From Patiria miniata (taxonomy: Eukaryota > Echinodermata > Asteroidea > Valvatida > Asterinidae), in the NCBI RefSeq assembly GCF_015706575.1, contig NW_024037069.1:40879315-40943314 (forward strand): DNA of 64,000 nt, read 5' to 3'. The first letter of the stretch is position 1; each line of letters starts with the position of its first letter. A program made the position numbers and the translations under genes. The notes beneath the pieces were generated by a model. The model had not been told where the DNA came from, did not search any database, and saw only the letters and a program-made list of their open reading frames with translations. Below, in pieces: positions 11,423 through 24,425 of this stretch.

Positions 11423-11700
11423 AGTTCAGTTCAGTTCATTTATTTCCAGTGTTCACAAATCAGTATGTTGCAATGTATACGTGTGCATGTACAAAAGACG
11501 AGTGGAAACTGTAGAGGAACCATAAGAAAACACAGCTTGTACAATAGGCATGGGCCCTATATCACACTAATGTTCAGACACCAAATGCCAATACTAAAGA
11601 AAAATGCTGTATTCAGAGAAAAAAGATTTACATGCAAAGGTAAACAAGGGTATACATGTACATACCAATAATTGCATAATTACGTAAGGAATAAATAACT
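11423..11700 (-). mobile_element. Retroposon 3' end with TGAAC-repeat tail
   Basis: The minus strand reads GAACACTGGAAATAAATGAA, followed by CTGAACTGAACTGAC. A pentamer-repeat tail just after an AATAAA-like signal is typical of LINE or SINE 3' ends. Mirrored copies are at 14155-14375, 19265-19495 and 48540-48765, and a same-strand copy is at 46626-46860. The family is not identified. Confidence 0.5.
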
Positions 11701-12039
11701 ATACAGTTTCATATATCAAAGTAAACATTCAGCAAAATAGATTTGTATAACATGTAGAACTTCGTCAAGAATCAGTGGAGAGTACTATAACTTGGTTCCT
11801 TTGTAGTTAATATGTTTTGAAGCCAAACAAGGAGTAGATGGCGGATGGAAATGAATAGTTTGCCGAGTAGAGCGACAATATTGAAACTCCGACAAGCAAA
11901 ATGAATGGACTGAAGAGTATTAGGTACAGGGAGTTTAGAGGTTTGTTTTCATGCACGTTTATGAAGGCAAAGCGCAGACTAAGCTGAGAAGTATTTCCAG
12001 CTATATATTAACACTGGTTAAAAGACTGTGTATTTAAAT
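11701..12039. repeat. Inner spacer of the left arm
   Basis: AT-rich sequence with GATGGCGGATGGAAATGAAT and CGACAATATTGAAACTCCGA. It is matched at 46870-47130 and, inverted, at 48300-48540, and part of it reappears in the central palindrome at 13000-13080. No gene was seen. Confidence 0.5.
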
Positions 12040-12322
12040 TACCTGGTGGTTAGGCTCCTTGTCCAGTGACCCCGGGGTCCGGGGTTCGAGTCCCGTTGGT
12101 GTTATTTTTGGTTTTCAATACACGCGCTCTGTGATTTACTTTAAGAGTCTTAATTTCCCGTCGTCAAATACCAACCGACCTTAGCTCAATCAGTTAAGTC
12201 ACCGGCTGGGACTGTCTGCGAAGTCCAGGTTATGCATCTACTTATATGTACGGGGCTCTTTTGCTGTCTCGGCAGCAAGACATAGGGTGACCCCTGAATG
12301 CTTGGTCAACACCACATAACTT
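12040..12322 (+). mobile_element. Composite tRNA-derived SINE, short form
   Basis: The head has TGGTGGTTAGGCTCC and the B box GGTTCGAGTCC (12083-12093). The second tRNA-like stretch (CCTTAGCTCAATCAGTTAAG) follows. The 129-bp segment of the long form is missing between CATAGGGTG and ACCCCTGAATG. Confidence 0.75.
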
Positions 12323-12399
12323 TTGTTTTTTTCTTTATCCACTTATTTTTTCCCTAGTGGAGAATTGATAAATTACAGTAAAAACGAAAAGGTTTTCTT

Positions 12400-12749
12400 T
12401 TAAAAATAAATTTAAATATATTTAACTTATGTAACAGCTTTACCAGCATTTCCATTTGTGCCTGCACGGGTCCCTATTTGCTACTTGGTAGAAAGCAAAT
12501 ATTGATAAAGTGCCTTGCCCAAGGACAACACCCAAATAGCAAGACTGCTTTTCCTCTGCTGCACTCCGGCAAGATTATTAAAGGCCCCAAGTGAGAGCCG
12601 AAAAAAATCTTGACAAAAATAAAGGCTTTCTGCAACTTTGCGAAAAAGCCAAAAATTGCAAACACTATATAGGCGAATAAGGCAACATTTTGACGTAGAC
12701 ATAATTATCATAAACAACCATAATTGGAAGCACTTGGAGGATTGTTAGC
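12400..12749 (+). repeat. Central block with TGTAACAGCTTTACCAGC
   Basis: About 350 bp starting with TTATGTAACAGCTTTACCAG and including CTTGCCCAAGGACAACACCC. Related copies are at 13715-14070, 18835-19190 and 47760-48100, always just after a short SINE. The small open frames are not consistently kept and no protein was recognised. Confidence 0.55.
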
Positions 12750-13300
12750 TCAATCTGCGCTTTGCCTTCATACATGCATTGGAAACCTCTAAACTTCTAA
12801 ACTCCCGTCATAAACAAACGATTTAAATGACTTGTAAACGAACCTGCTTCATTAAAATGCATTTTTGCTGAAATTTCGTATTCGTATACTGTACATTCGC
12901 CGTACTTTTCCCCGCTATACAGTATATTGGTCTATTTTCAATACCTTATACTCTTCAATCCATTCATTTTTGTTAATATGTTTTGAAGCAAAAAAAAGTA
13001 GTAAATGGCGGATGGAAATGAATAGTTTGCCGAGTAGAGCGACAATATTGAAACTCCGACAAGCAAAATTAATGGATTGAAGAGTATAAGGTACAGGAAA
13101 TAGACCGATTACACTGCGGGGAAAAAACGGCGAATGTACCGTATACGAAAAAAAATCAACAAAATTGCATTTTAATGAAACGGGGTCGTTTATGCGGCAT
13201 TTAAATCGTTTGTTTATGACGGGAGTTTAGAAGTTTAGAGGTTTGTTTTCATGCATGAAGGCAAAGCGTAGACTAAGCTGAGAAGTGTTTCCAACTATTT
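12750..13300. repeat. Central palindrome of element 1
   Basis: About 220 bp at 12750-12972 is the reverse complement, with scattered changes, of 13060-13300. The sequence from CTTTGCCTTCATACATGCAT through TACAGTATATTGGTCTATTT returns inverted as AAATAGACCGATTAC and ATGCATGAAGGCAAAG. The spacer (about 12975-13060) holds the CGACAATATTGAAACTCCGA stretch. This is the symmetry centre of element 1. In element 2 the same halves are separated by about 1 kb. Confidence 0.7.
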
Positions 13301-13334
13301 TAAACACTCAGTGGTTCAAAGACTATGTAATTAC

Positions 13335-13620
13335 ATTACCTGGTGGTTAGGCTCCTTGTCCGCAGAGCCAGGGGTCTGGGGTTCGAGTCCCGTTGGTGTA
13401 ATTTTTGGTTTTCGATACACGCGCTCTGTGATTTACTTTAAGAGTCTTAATTTCCCGTCGTCAAACACCAACCGACCTTAGCTCAATCAGTTAAGTCACC
13501 GGCTGGGACTGTCTGCGAAGTCCAGGTTATGCATCTACTTATATGTACGGGGCTCTTTTGCTGTCTCGGCAGCAAGACATAGGGTGACCCCTGAATGCTT
13601 GGTCAACACCACATAACTTT
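13335..13620 (+). mobile_element. Composite tRNA-derived SINE, short form
   Basis: The head has TGGTGGTTAGGCTCC and GGTTCGAGTCC. The body matches the copy at 12040 and lacks the 129-bp segment. It is the inner boundary of the 5.12-kb tandem duplication. Confidence 0.75.
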
Positions 13621-14154
13621 TTCTGTATCCACTTATTTTTTCCTTAGTGGACAATTTATAAGGTACAGTAAAAACGAAAAGGTCGTCTTTTAAAAATAAA
13701 TTTAAATAATATTTAACTTATGTAACAGCTTTACCAGCATTTCCATTTCTGCCTGCACGGGTCCCTATTTGCTACTTGGTAGAAAGCAAATATTGATCAA
13801 GTGTCTTGCCCAAGGACAACACCCAAATAGCAAGGCTGCTTCTCCTCTACTGCACTCCGTCAAGATTAAGGCCCCAGTGAGAGCCGAAAAAAAAAATCTT
13901 GACAAAAATAAAGGCTTTCTGCAACTTTGCGAAAAAGCCAAAAATTGCAAACACCATGGGCGAATAAGGCGACATTTTGACGTAGACATGATTATCATAA
14001 ACAAGTATAATAGGAAGCACTTTAGGATTGTTAGCTCAATCTGCGCTTTGCCTTCATACATGCATTGGAAACCTCTAAAATTCTACACTCCCGTTATAAA
14101 CAAACGATTTAAATGACTTGTAAACGAACCTGCTTCATTAAAATGCATTTTTGT

Positions 14155-14375
14155 ATCCTTGTTTATCTTTGCATGTAAACCTTTTTCTCTAAATACAGCA
14201 TTTTGCTTTATTGTCACTTGGTGTCTGAACACGTGTTCAAGGGCCCATGCCTATAATGCATAGGCTAGTTTTCACTCCTCTGTTGTACATGTACACCCAT
14301 ATACATTATGTATTGTAACACACTGATTTGTGAACACTGGAAATAAATGAACTGAACTGAACTGACTTCTCACGA
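14155..14375 (+). mobile_element. Retroposon 3' end with TGAAC-repeat tail
   Basis: GAACACTGGAAATAAATGAA followed by CTGAACTGAACTGAC: the mirror image of 11423-11700. Another copy is at 19265-19495. Confidence 0.5.
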
Positions 14376-17256
14376 AACATTTGAACAGGTAAGCCCCTGT
14401 TTAAGTAACACTGACTGCTCGATACTCTCCTCTTTCCTTTCACTTTGACCTTGTCTGCTCTATTCATTTATTTTGTTGCAGAATTTTAAGCTAACATTTT
14501 GTAAGACAGGTTCGATTTTCACTGTCGTTTTTTTTTTATCAAGAATCCCAAAAGTGCTTTGCTGAAGGCATTTCAAAAGCGGCGGGCCCGGCTCACCATA
14601 TACGAGTGCCCAATTTACATAATCGAGGGACGGTAGCTGTATGAGCATGTTAGTCACGATGTGTTGTCTATTCCTAGTATACATGTACTTTGCTTTAAGA
14701 CTGCGGGGAGAGGTTTCGGTCTCGCGCGAGCGACTCTTGAGCTTTGTTTCCGAACACAATTGTTCACCAGTTTCTTTGCAGAGGATCAAATCATTGGTTT
14801 CACCGTGGCAGAGTTGCTTTCAAGATACGGTCCTTGTTTCACGATGGCTGCAGCGCATTGTTCGTATTATTACGTAACCTTTTTGTTCAAACCGTATGAC
14901 GTATGAATGGGAAGCCTTCGCCTGTTCAACTTCGCCGCTTTTGTTCCAATATCGTGATACAAGAGCGAATGGGGCATATACCGGCTTTTATTAACCTGTG
15001 CCCGGACGGTACGGTGTAGGCCTGTTGCGTGGAAAGAAAGATACATCTGCATGTCGATGGTATTAAAACTCAGCCGAGTGTCTGCATGTCGCCCAATAGA
15101 CCTCAGGAATAACGACGTCACGCTTTGTTTACATGTGCACTTTGCTAAGAGAATCTGATGTAGGATATGAATTTGTTGAAATGAATACTACAGCACAAAA
15201 TTAAAGCAAGTAGAATGCAGCTAAAAAGCGTCGTTTACGACAAATTTTTACGAGTGCAGCTAAAAAGCGTCATTTACGACAAATCTTTGGAAGTGTTTGG
15301 ACAACGGTTGTTTTTTCTTTAGGCCTAAACGTACCCAATGATCTTCCAGTTCTTTCCTTATCACTGTTGGCCCCGATTAAAAAGTCTTCCTCTTTATTCT
15401 TCTTATTTGTTTGTGAGGGTTTTTTTGGGGGGGGGGGCCAAATAGGTAGGTTTTTATTTCAAGTTGGGTTTGCGCACAAACAGATTCGCCGTTAAAAAAA
15501 AAAAAAAAAAAAAAACCTGTTTATATTTTCTTGGGGGGGAAGCCAAATTTGTGCCTTTCAGGTTCCGTTATTGAACTGGTTTCCAGTCCATTAATATCAA
15601 ACATGATAGGTGGTTGGAAGCCAACCTATCGTGTCGTATAAATATGCAAAAGTGAAGAACGTTTGTACTGCTAAAAAATATGCGATTTCACAATAAAATT
15701 ATTTTGTTTTTGGGAGGGGGTGAGCAAAATCTAAAAAGATCATAGGTTCAATTATTATAAAGATGCGTCCCTATGCCATGTTCGAGTTTCACCTCGAAAA
15801 TTGATTGTCCAATTGCTATTCATAGAATCCAACGACGTTTAGAAACTGAATTATTTCTTTATAAATCGATTTATTGGCGGCCAGATATTAATTCGGTTCT
15901 CGCAGGGTGGGTTCATTTTATGTGCAAAATGGAATTTTCTCTTTAAATCAAAAGATGCAAATCGAAAACTAGTAAGCCTTTTAAGAAAAAGGCATGTAAA
16001 CAGCACAGGTTGCCATCTTCAATGTCCCCCCCCTCCAACCGTGCACACCCAAGGCGGGTGCTTGCGGATTACGAAAAGGTCTTCAAAGTGTCTGTCCAAA
16101 GAAATTTCGAAAGCCGCACCGGCGGTCGGCGGGCCGCGGGCCGGTTCACCTAATCCCTGTTTTTTTGTAAGACTACACGGAGAGGTTTCGGTTTCACGCG
16201 AGCGACTCGAAGCGTTGCCGAAGGATCAAACCACCGAGTTTCACCGTGGAAAGGTTACGTAATACTTTCTTCTACTTTTGGGTGGAAAGCGCCATTCATT
16301 TTTTCGCTCTCCTGCCGTTACGTAACTTGTTTTGTGAACGCGAAGTCGCCAGTACAGTTCAACTTCTCCGCTTTTGTTCCAATATCGCGATTCAAAGAGC
16401 GAATAGGGCACACACCGCTTTACCCGATCAACCTGTATTTGGACGGTGTTCGGGTCTGTTGCATTGGAAGCGAGATACGGTATTGAAACAAAACGGAAAC
16501 GCTCGTTCAAGTACACTTAAAGTGGAATACATGCATTTGGAGCTTGCCGGAAATTTACTCACTTAGAAAAAAAAATCGGTTAAAACCTTGGCTCTGTCAA
16601 GATGCCACAGGTTAATTGGGACACACATACGCAAGGGCAGAGGGGGGGGGGGGGGAACGGGGGCCATTGCCCCCCCCCCACAAAAAAACCTCCATGTCTT
16701 TGTTTGTTTTAGGAAGCCAACGCGTACATCATTAAAATTGTGCTACCATGCACCAATGCCATAAAGAGCCTTCCCTCTTCCTTTTCATATCAAATTTTGG
16801 GGGGTAATATTTTGGACACAAAAAGTTTGACCCACCCTATAATAAAACACGGACAACCCTTAAAAAAACCCACAATGTTCTGGATTTAGCCTTGTACATA
16901 CGTGGGCGCGAGACCAGTACCGGACTGAATGGTCGCGCCTCTTGAAACGAATTGTTGATTGCAAGTAGGGAAACAAAAGAGGAATAGTTTGAGAGAGGGG
17001 CGCTTCCTCCATCGATAGTGAAGCTGAATACTGCAATTCGGCGTAACAATCAATGCGTTAACAATTACATAACAGAGTGCGCTGTCAATGGTGTCACGCC
17101 CGATATTGAAAGAGAAAGTACGGCGTGTTGGAATTCCTTGGTACGATAGCGATGGAAAGAATTCTATTACCGAGTACATTGTTCGATGGCGATTATTTGT
17201 GGCGATACTCTCAGTCAATAGACTTAAGATGTACTGACGTAACGATTTTTTTTAAA

Positions 17257-17298
17257 GTGCGCTTTCCTATGAGAGCTGGCTCTCATAGGAAAGCGCAC
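17257..17298. repeat. 42-nt perfect hairpin
   Basis: GTGCGCTTTCCTATGAGAGC, two bases, then its exact 20-base reverse complement. It would form a cruciform, or an RNA stem if transcribed. No miRNA-like arm asymmetry was seen. Confidence 0.9.
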
Positions 17299-18444
17299 GT
17301 GTAACAAAGCGTGACGTCATTACGTCTCAGGAACATTGAGGGCACTATTTAAGTTTAACGGTCAAGCCTACGCAGGTTTGGTTTGGGGGTTAAACGTACG
17401 AAAAGTAGTTCGCGCATAATTATCGTTTTCGGCCACGTAGCTGCTGATAATTACGTGTGTTCATAACACCATTATAAATACAGGTTGTGTGATTTCTTTT
17501 ATTTGATTAAGTGCGCTGATCAAGTTTAACGGTCAAGCCTACGCGCAGTTTGTTTTGGGAGTTATACGTACGAAAAGAAGTCGCGCATAATTTGCTGTTT
17601 TGGTAACGTAGTTCGCACAAACAGCTCGTGTTAATATACGTGTGTTTCATATAAGACAATTAAAACCTATAACCTCCAGAACTTAATGGTAACAAATGGT
17701 GATGGTGTAATATAATTATTAGACTCAAGCATTAAAGGCTCTGTGATATTTTAAGTTATTGAAAATTAATATCGATTTACGCGAAGTATACGGTACAACA
17801 ACCAGTGGAATCCGAGAGAGGACGCATCTCATTAGGTGTCTATGATGAGTGCAGACCTGCAAATCGACTTCCGTAGACCTCCGTAGATAATTACGAGTAT
17901 GTCCGTAAATTATTTTTAAAAATACTCACAACTCTCAGAGGTGTTTGAGACACCATCCAAATCAAAGCTTATTTTATTATCTTTTATTTTCTGTTCAATA
18001 TTTGTTCAATTATCCAGTGACTAATGGGAGAAACTTCCATTAAAAGGATGTCAGCCCGAAAAGTAGTCCATTGGCCCATCGCCATTTTGAAAAATGATGT
18101 CTGTGCTCTATTGCAAAGAGCAATATTAGGGCCCAATTTCATGCAAATTGCAAACTCCTGTGTCGGCTTCCAACCCTCTTCTTATCAAGTACAAGGCCCT
18201 CAACGGTGATGCTAATAGCAAAGTTTTTATGCATACAAATTGTGAATTTGGCCCGCATATTATACCTTTAAACCAAACCAAACTCATGATAAAATTGTGT
18301 GATGTACATGTATACATGTATACGTGTTCATGTTCAACAGACGGGTGAACACAGTTGAGGAATCCATAAGAAAACACAGCTTGTATTATAGGCACGGGCC
18401 CTGTATTTAAAACGATAATGTCCAGAAACCAAGTGGCAATCAAG

Positions 18445-18731
18445 CAAATGGCCTAGTGGTTAGGCTCGTTGTCCACAGACCCGGGGTCCGGGGTTCGAGT
18501 CCTGTTGGTGTAATTTTTGGTTTTCAATACACGCCCTCTGTCATTTACTTTAAGAGTCTTAATTTCGCGTCGGCAAACACCAACCGACCTTAGCTCAATC
18601 AGTTAAGTCACCGGCTGGGACTGTATGCGAAGTCCAGGTTATGCATCTACTTATAGGTACGGGGCTCTTTTGCTGTCTCGGCAGCAAGACATAGGGTGAC
18701 CCCTGAATGCTTGGTCAACACCACATAACTT
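18445..18731 (+). mobile_element. Chimeric composite SINE at the duplication junction
   Basis: The first half carries the marks of the outer long SINE at 23565 (GAGTCCTGTTGG, ACACGCCCTCTGTCATTTAC, TTTCGCGTCGGCAAAC). The second half carries the marks of the inner short SINEs (CAGCAAGACATAGGGTGACC, with the 129-bp segment missing). The switch lies between about 18577 and 18688. This is what unequal crossing-over between the inner and outer SINEs would leave. Confidence 0.75.
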
Positions 18732-21700
18732 TTGGTTTTCTTTATCCACTTATTTTTTTTCCCTAGTGGAGAATTTATAAGGTACAGTAAAAACGAAAAG
18801 GTTTTCTTTTAAAAATAAATTTAAATAATATTTAACTTATGTAACAGCTTTACCAGCATTTCCATTTCAGCCTGCACGGGTCCCTATTTGCTACTTGGTA
18901 GAAAGCAAATATTGATAAGGTGTCTTGCCCAAGGACAACACCCAAATTGCAAGGCTGCTTCTCCTCTGCTGTACTCCCGCAAGATTAAGGCCCAAAGTGA
19001 GAGCCGGAAAAAATCTTGACAAAAATAAAGGCTTTCTGCAACTTTGCGAAAAAGCCAAAAATTGCAAACACTATATAGGCGAATAAGGCGACATTTTGAC
19101 GTAGACATAATTATCATAAACAAGTATAATAGGAAGCACTTGGAGGATGTTTAGCTCAATCTGCGCTTTGCCTTCATACATGCATTGGAAACCTCTAAAC
19201 TTCTCAACTCCCGTCATAAACAAACGATTTAAATGACTTGTAAACGAACCTGCTTCATTTAAATGCATTGTTGTACCCTTGTTTATCTTTGCATGTAAAC
19301 CTTTTTCTCTAAATGCAGCATTTTTGCTTTATTGTCACTTGGTGTCTGAACACGTGTTCAAGGGTCCATGCCTATAATGCATCATAGGCTAGTTTTCACT
19401 CCTCTGTTGTACATGTACACGTATACATTATGTTTTGTAACACACTGATTTGTGAACACTGGAAATAAATGAACTGAACTGAATTGACTTCTCACGAAAC
19501 ATTTGAACAGGTAAGCCCCTGTTTAAGTAACGCTGACTGCTCGATACTTTCCTCTTTCCTTTCACTTTGACCTGTCTGTTCTATTAATTTTTTTTTGTTG
19601 CAGAATTTTAAGCTAACATTTTGTAAGACAGGTTCGATTTTCACTGTCGGTTTTTTTTTTTATCAAGAATCGCAAAAGTGCTTTGCTGAAGGCATTTCAA
19701 AAGCGGCGGGCCCGGCTAACCATATTATACGAGTGCCAAATTTACATAACCGAGGGACGGTAGCTGTATGAGCATGTTAGTCACGATGTGTTGTCTATTC
19801 TTAGTATACTTTGCTTTAAGACTGCGGGGAGAGGTTTCGGTCTCGCGCGAGCGACTCTTGAGCTTTGTTTCCGAACACAATTGTTCACCAGTTTCTTTGC
19901 AGAGGATCAAATCATTGGTTTCACCGTGGCAGAGTTGCTTTCAAGATACGGTCCTTGTTTCACGATGGCTGCAGCGCATTGTTCGTATTATTACGTAACC
20001 TTTTTGTTCAAACCGTATGACGTATGAATGGGAAGCCTTCGCCTGTTCAACTTCGCCGCTTTTGTTCCAATATCGTGATACAAGAGCGAATGGGGCATAT
20101 ACCGGCTTTTATTAACCTGTGCCCGGACGGTACGGTGTAGGCCTGTTGCGTGGAAAGAAAGATACATCTGCATGTCGATGGTATTAAAACTCAGCCGAGT
20201 GTCTGCATGTCGCCCAATAGACCTCAGGAATAACGACGTCACGCTTTGTTTACATGTGCACTTTGCTAAGAGAATCTGATGTAGGATATGAATTTGTTGA
20301 AATGAATACTACAGCACAAAATTAAAGCAAGTAGAATGCAGCTAAAAAGCGTCGTTTACGACAAATTTTTACGAGTGCAGCTAAAAAGCGTCATTTACGA
20401 CAAATCTTTGGAAGTGTTTGGACAACGGTTGTTTTTTCTTTAGGCCTAAACGTACCCAATGATCTTCCAGTTCTTTCCTTATCACTGTTGGCCCCGATTA
20501 AAAAGTCTTCCTCTTTATTCTTCTTATTTGTTTGTGAGGGTTTTTTTTGGGGGGGGGCCAAATAGGTAGGTTTTTATTTCAAGTTGGGTTTGCGCACAAA
20601 CAGATTCGCCGTTAAAAAAACAAAAACAAAAAAAACCTGTTTATATTTTCTTGGGGGGGGAAGCCAAATTTGTGCCTTTCAGGTTCCGTTATTGAACTGG
20701 TTTCCAGTCCATTAATATCAAACATGATAGGTGGTTGGAAGCCAACCTATCGTGTCGTATAAATATGCAAAAGTGAAGAACGTTTGTACTGCTAAAAAAT
20801 ATGCGATTTCACAATAAAATTATTTTGTTTTTGGGAGGGGGTGAGCAAAATCTAAAAAGATCATAGGTTCAATTATTATAAAGATGCGTCCCTATGCCAT
20901 GTTCGAGTTTCACCTCGAAAATTGATTGTCCAATTGCTATTCATAGAATCCAACGACGTTTAGAAACTGAATTATTTCTTTATAAATCGATTTATTGGCG
21001 GCCAGATATTAATTCGGTTCTCGCAGGGTGGGTTCATTTTATGTGCAAAATGGAATTTTCTCTTTAAATCAAAAGATGCAAATCGAAAACTAGTAAGCCT
21101 TTTAAGAAAAAGGCATGTAAACAGCACAGGTTGCCATCTTCAATGTCCCCCCCCCCCTCCAACCGTGTACACCCAAGGCGGGTGCTTGCGGATTACGAAA
21201 AGGTCTTCAAAGTGTCTGTCCAAAGAAATTTCGAAAGCCGCACCGGCGGTCGGCGGGCCGCGGGCCGGTTCACCTAATCCCTGTTTTTTTGTAAGACTAC
21301 ACGGAGAGGTTTCGGTTTCACGCGAGCGACTCGAAGCGTTGCCGAAGGATCAAACCACCGAGTTTCACCGTGGAAAGGTTACGTAATACTTTCTTCTACT
21401 TTTGGGTGGAAAGCGCCATTCATTTTTTCGCTCTCCTGCCGTTACGTAACTTGTTTTGTGAACGCGAAGTCGCCAGTACAGTTCAACTTCTCCGCTTTTG
21501 TTCCAATATCGCGATTCAAAGAGCGAATAGGGCACACACCGCTTTACCCGATCAACCTGTATTTGGACGGTGTTCGGGTCTGTTGCATTGGAAGCGAGAT
21601 ACGGTATTGAAACAAAACGGAAACGCTCGTTCAAGTACACTTAAAGTGGAATACATGCATTTGGAGCTTGCCGGAAATTTACTCACTTAGAAAAAAAAAT

Positions 21701-23860
21701 CGGTTAAAACCTTGGCTCTGTCAAGATGCCACAGGTTAATTGGGACACACATACGCAAGGGCAGAGGGGGGGGGGGAACGGGGGCCATTGCCCCCCCCCC
21801 ACAAAAAAACCTCCATGTCTTTGTTTGTTTTAGGAAGCCAACGCGTACATCATTAAAATTGTGCTACCATGCACCAATGCCATAAAGAGCCTTCCCTCTT
21901 CCTTTTCATATCAAATTTTGGGGGGTAATATTTTGGACACAAAAAGTTTGACCCACCCTATAATAAAACACGGACAACCCTTAAAAAAACCCACAATGTT
22001 CTGGATTTAGCCTTGTATATACGTGGGCGCGAGACCAGTACCGGACTGAATGGTCGCGCCTCTTGAAACGAATTGTTGATTGCAAGTAGGGAAACAAAAG
22101 AGGAATAGTTTGAGAGAGGGGCGCTTCCTCCATCGATAGTGAAGCTGAATACTGCAATTCGGCGTAACAATCAATGCGTTAACAATTACATAACAGAGTG
22201 CGCTGTCAATGGTGTCACGCCCGATATTGAAAGAGAAAGTACGGCGTGTTGGAATTCCTTGGTACGATAGCGATGGAAAGAATTCTATTACCGAGTACAT
22301 TGTTCGATGGCGATTATTTGTGGCGATACTCTCAGTCAATAGACTTAAGATGTACTGACGTAACGATTTTTTTTAAAGTGCGCTTTCCTATGAGAGCTGG
22401 CTCTCATAGGAAAGCGCACGTGTAACAAAGCGTGACGTCATTACGTCTCAGGAACATTGAGGGCACTATTTAAGTTTAACGGTCAAGCCTACGCAGGTTT
22501 GGTTTGGGGGTTAAACGTACGAAAAGTAGTTCGCGCATAATTATCGTTTTCGGCCACGTAGCTGCTGATAATTACGTGTGTTCATAACACCATTATAAAT
22601 ACAGGTTGTGTGATTTCTTTTATTTGATTAAGTGCGCTGATCAAGTTTAACGGTCAAGCCTACGCGCAGTTTGTTTTGGGAGTTATACGTACGAAAAGAA
22701 GTCGCGCATAATTTGCTGTTTTGGTAACGTAGTTCGCACAAACAGCTCGTGTTAATATACGTGTGTTTCATATAAGACAATTAAAACCTATAACCTCCAG
22801 AACTTAATGGTAACAAATGGTGATGGTGTAATATAATTATTAGACTCAAGCATTAAAGGCTCTGTGATATTTTAAGTTATTGAAAATTAATATCGATTTA
22901 CGCGAAGTATACGGTACAACAACCAGTGGAATCCGAGAGAGGACGCATCTCATTAGGTGTCTATGATGAGTGCAGACCTGCAAATCGACTTCCGTAGACC
23001 TCCGTAGATAATTACGAGTATGTCCGTAAATTATTTTTAAAAATACTCACAACTCTCAGAGGTGTTTGAGACACCATCCAAATCAAAGCTTATTTTATTA
23101 TCTTTTATTTTCTGTTCAATATTTGTTCAATTATCCAGTGACTAATGGGAGAAACTTCCATTAAAAGGATGTCAGCCCGAAAAGTAGTCCATTGGCCCAT
23201 CGCCATTTTGAAAAATGATGTCTGTGCTCTATTGCAAAGAGCAATATTAGGGCCCAATTTCATGCAAATTGCAAACTCCTGTGTCGGCTTCCAACCCTCT
23301 TCTTATCAAGTACAAGGCCCTCAACGGTGATGCTAATAGCAAAGTTTTTATGCATACAAATTGTGAATTTGGCCCGCATATTATACCTTTAAACCAAACC
23401 AAACTCATGATAAAATTGTGTGATGTACATGTATACATGTATACGTGTTCATGTTCAACAGACGGGTGAACACAGTTGAGGAATCCATAAGAAAACACAG
23501 CTTGTATTATAGGCACGGGCCCTGTATTTAAAACGATAATGTCCAGAAACCATGTGGCAATCAAGCAAATGGCCTAGTGGTTAGGCTCGTTGTCCACAGA
23601 CCCCGGGGTCCGGGGTTCGAGTCCTGTTGGTGTAATTTTTGGTTTTCAATACACGCCCTCTGTCATTTACTTTAAGAGTCTTAATTTCGCGTCGGCAAAC
23701 ACCAACCGACCTTAGCTCAATCAGTTAAGTCACCGGCTGGGACTGTCTGCGAAGTCCAGGTTATGCATCTACTCATAGGTACGGGGCTCTTTTGCTGTCT
23801 CGGCAGCAAGGCATAGGGTGTCGCCTCGTTTCCTCCCTTAACGGTGCTTGGCCCTCCGGG
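18732..23860. repeat. 5.12-kb tandem duplication, second copy
   Basis: Direct repeat of 13621-18731. Most of its length is nearly identical to the first copy, including the hairpin and all short open frames. It ends in the long SINE at 23565-23985. Confidence 0.85.
22378..22419. repeat. 42-nt perfect hairpin
   Basis: Same sequence as the hairpin at 17257, in the second copy of the 5.12-kb duplication. Confidence 0.9.
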
Positions 23861-23985
23861 GCTACATGGATGGATAGGGAAGGAGGTGTGGTGGGCCGGG
23901 GAATCCGAGACCCAGGAAGAGTACTATATGGGAGTCGGTAACCAATCGCGACCCCTGAATGCTTGGTCAACACCACATAACTTTT
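23565..23985 (+). mobile_element. Composite tRNA-derived SINE, long form
   Basis: The tRNA-like head (23565-23635) has GGCCTAGTGGTTAGGCT and GGTTCGAGTCC. The second tRNA-like stretch follows, then the 129-bp segment (about 23821-23949) with GGATGGATAGGGAAGGAGG. It mirrors the minus-strand copy at 6925-7349, so the SINE was in place before the arms became inverted copies. Confidence 0.75.
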
Positions 23986-24374
23986 TGTTTTTCTTTATAC
24001 CCTTATTTTTTTCCTATTGTCAAGAATTTATAGGGTTAAAAACGCTCTAATAACAAAATCTTTCAGCATACACATTCATTATTGGCCCGCATATTATACG
24101 TTTTATGTGTGTCATGGATACCACTAAACCAAACTCATGATAAAATCATGATAAAAATTTGCCCAGAATTAAAAACATGTGCAAATTAAACTCCTTTTTC
24201 AGAGAGTTGCAGACGCCCTAAACTGTAATAAAAGTACATTTTCTCTTTCAAACAAAAGATGCAAATCAAAAACTAGTAAGCCTGGAAGAAAAAGGTATGT
24301 AAACAGCACGGTGTGACATCTTAACGAAAAGGTTTTCAAAGTGTCTGTCCAAAGAAATTTCGAAAGCCGCGTTG

Positions 24375-24425
24375 GCGGGCGGCGGACGGCGGGCGGCGGG
24401 CGGCGGGCGGCGGGCGGCGGGCGCT
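24375..24425. repeat. GC-only heptamer microsatellite
   Basis: GGCGGGC repeats with minor interruptions, between CGAAAGCCGC and GGTTCACCGTACGG. Confidence 0.8.

Larger units (their letters stand above)
13621..18731. repeat. 5.12-kb tandem duplication, first copy
   Basis: The span from the end of the SINE at 13335 to the end of the SINE at 18445 repeats directly as 18732-23860, with a period of 5121-5127. From about 14690 to 18650 the copies are almost identical, differing mainly in homopolymer lengths. The first kilobase (13621-14640) is visibly more diverged. It contains the retroposon tail, inner blocks, hairpin and middle module of the right arm. Confidence 0.85.

Noticed and set aside
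16886-17218. Open frame of about 110 codons recurring at 8446, 22007 and 44041
   Set aside because: The copies differ mostly by amino-acid replacements, the start region differs, and the frame is broken in the copy near 51360-51660. There are no domains or family features.
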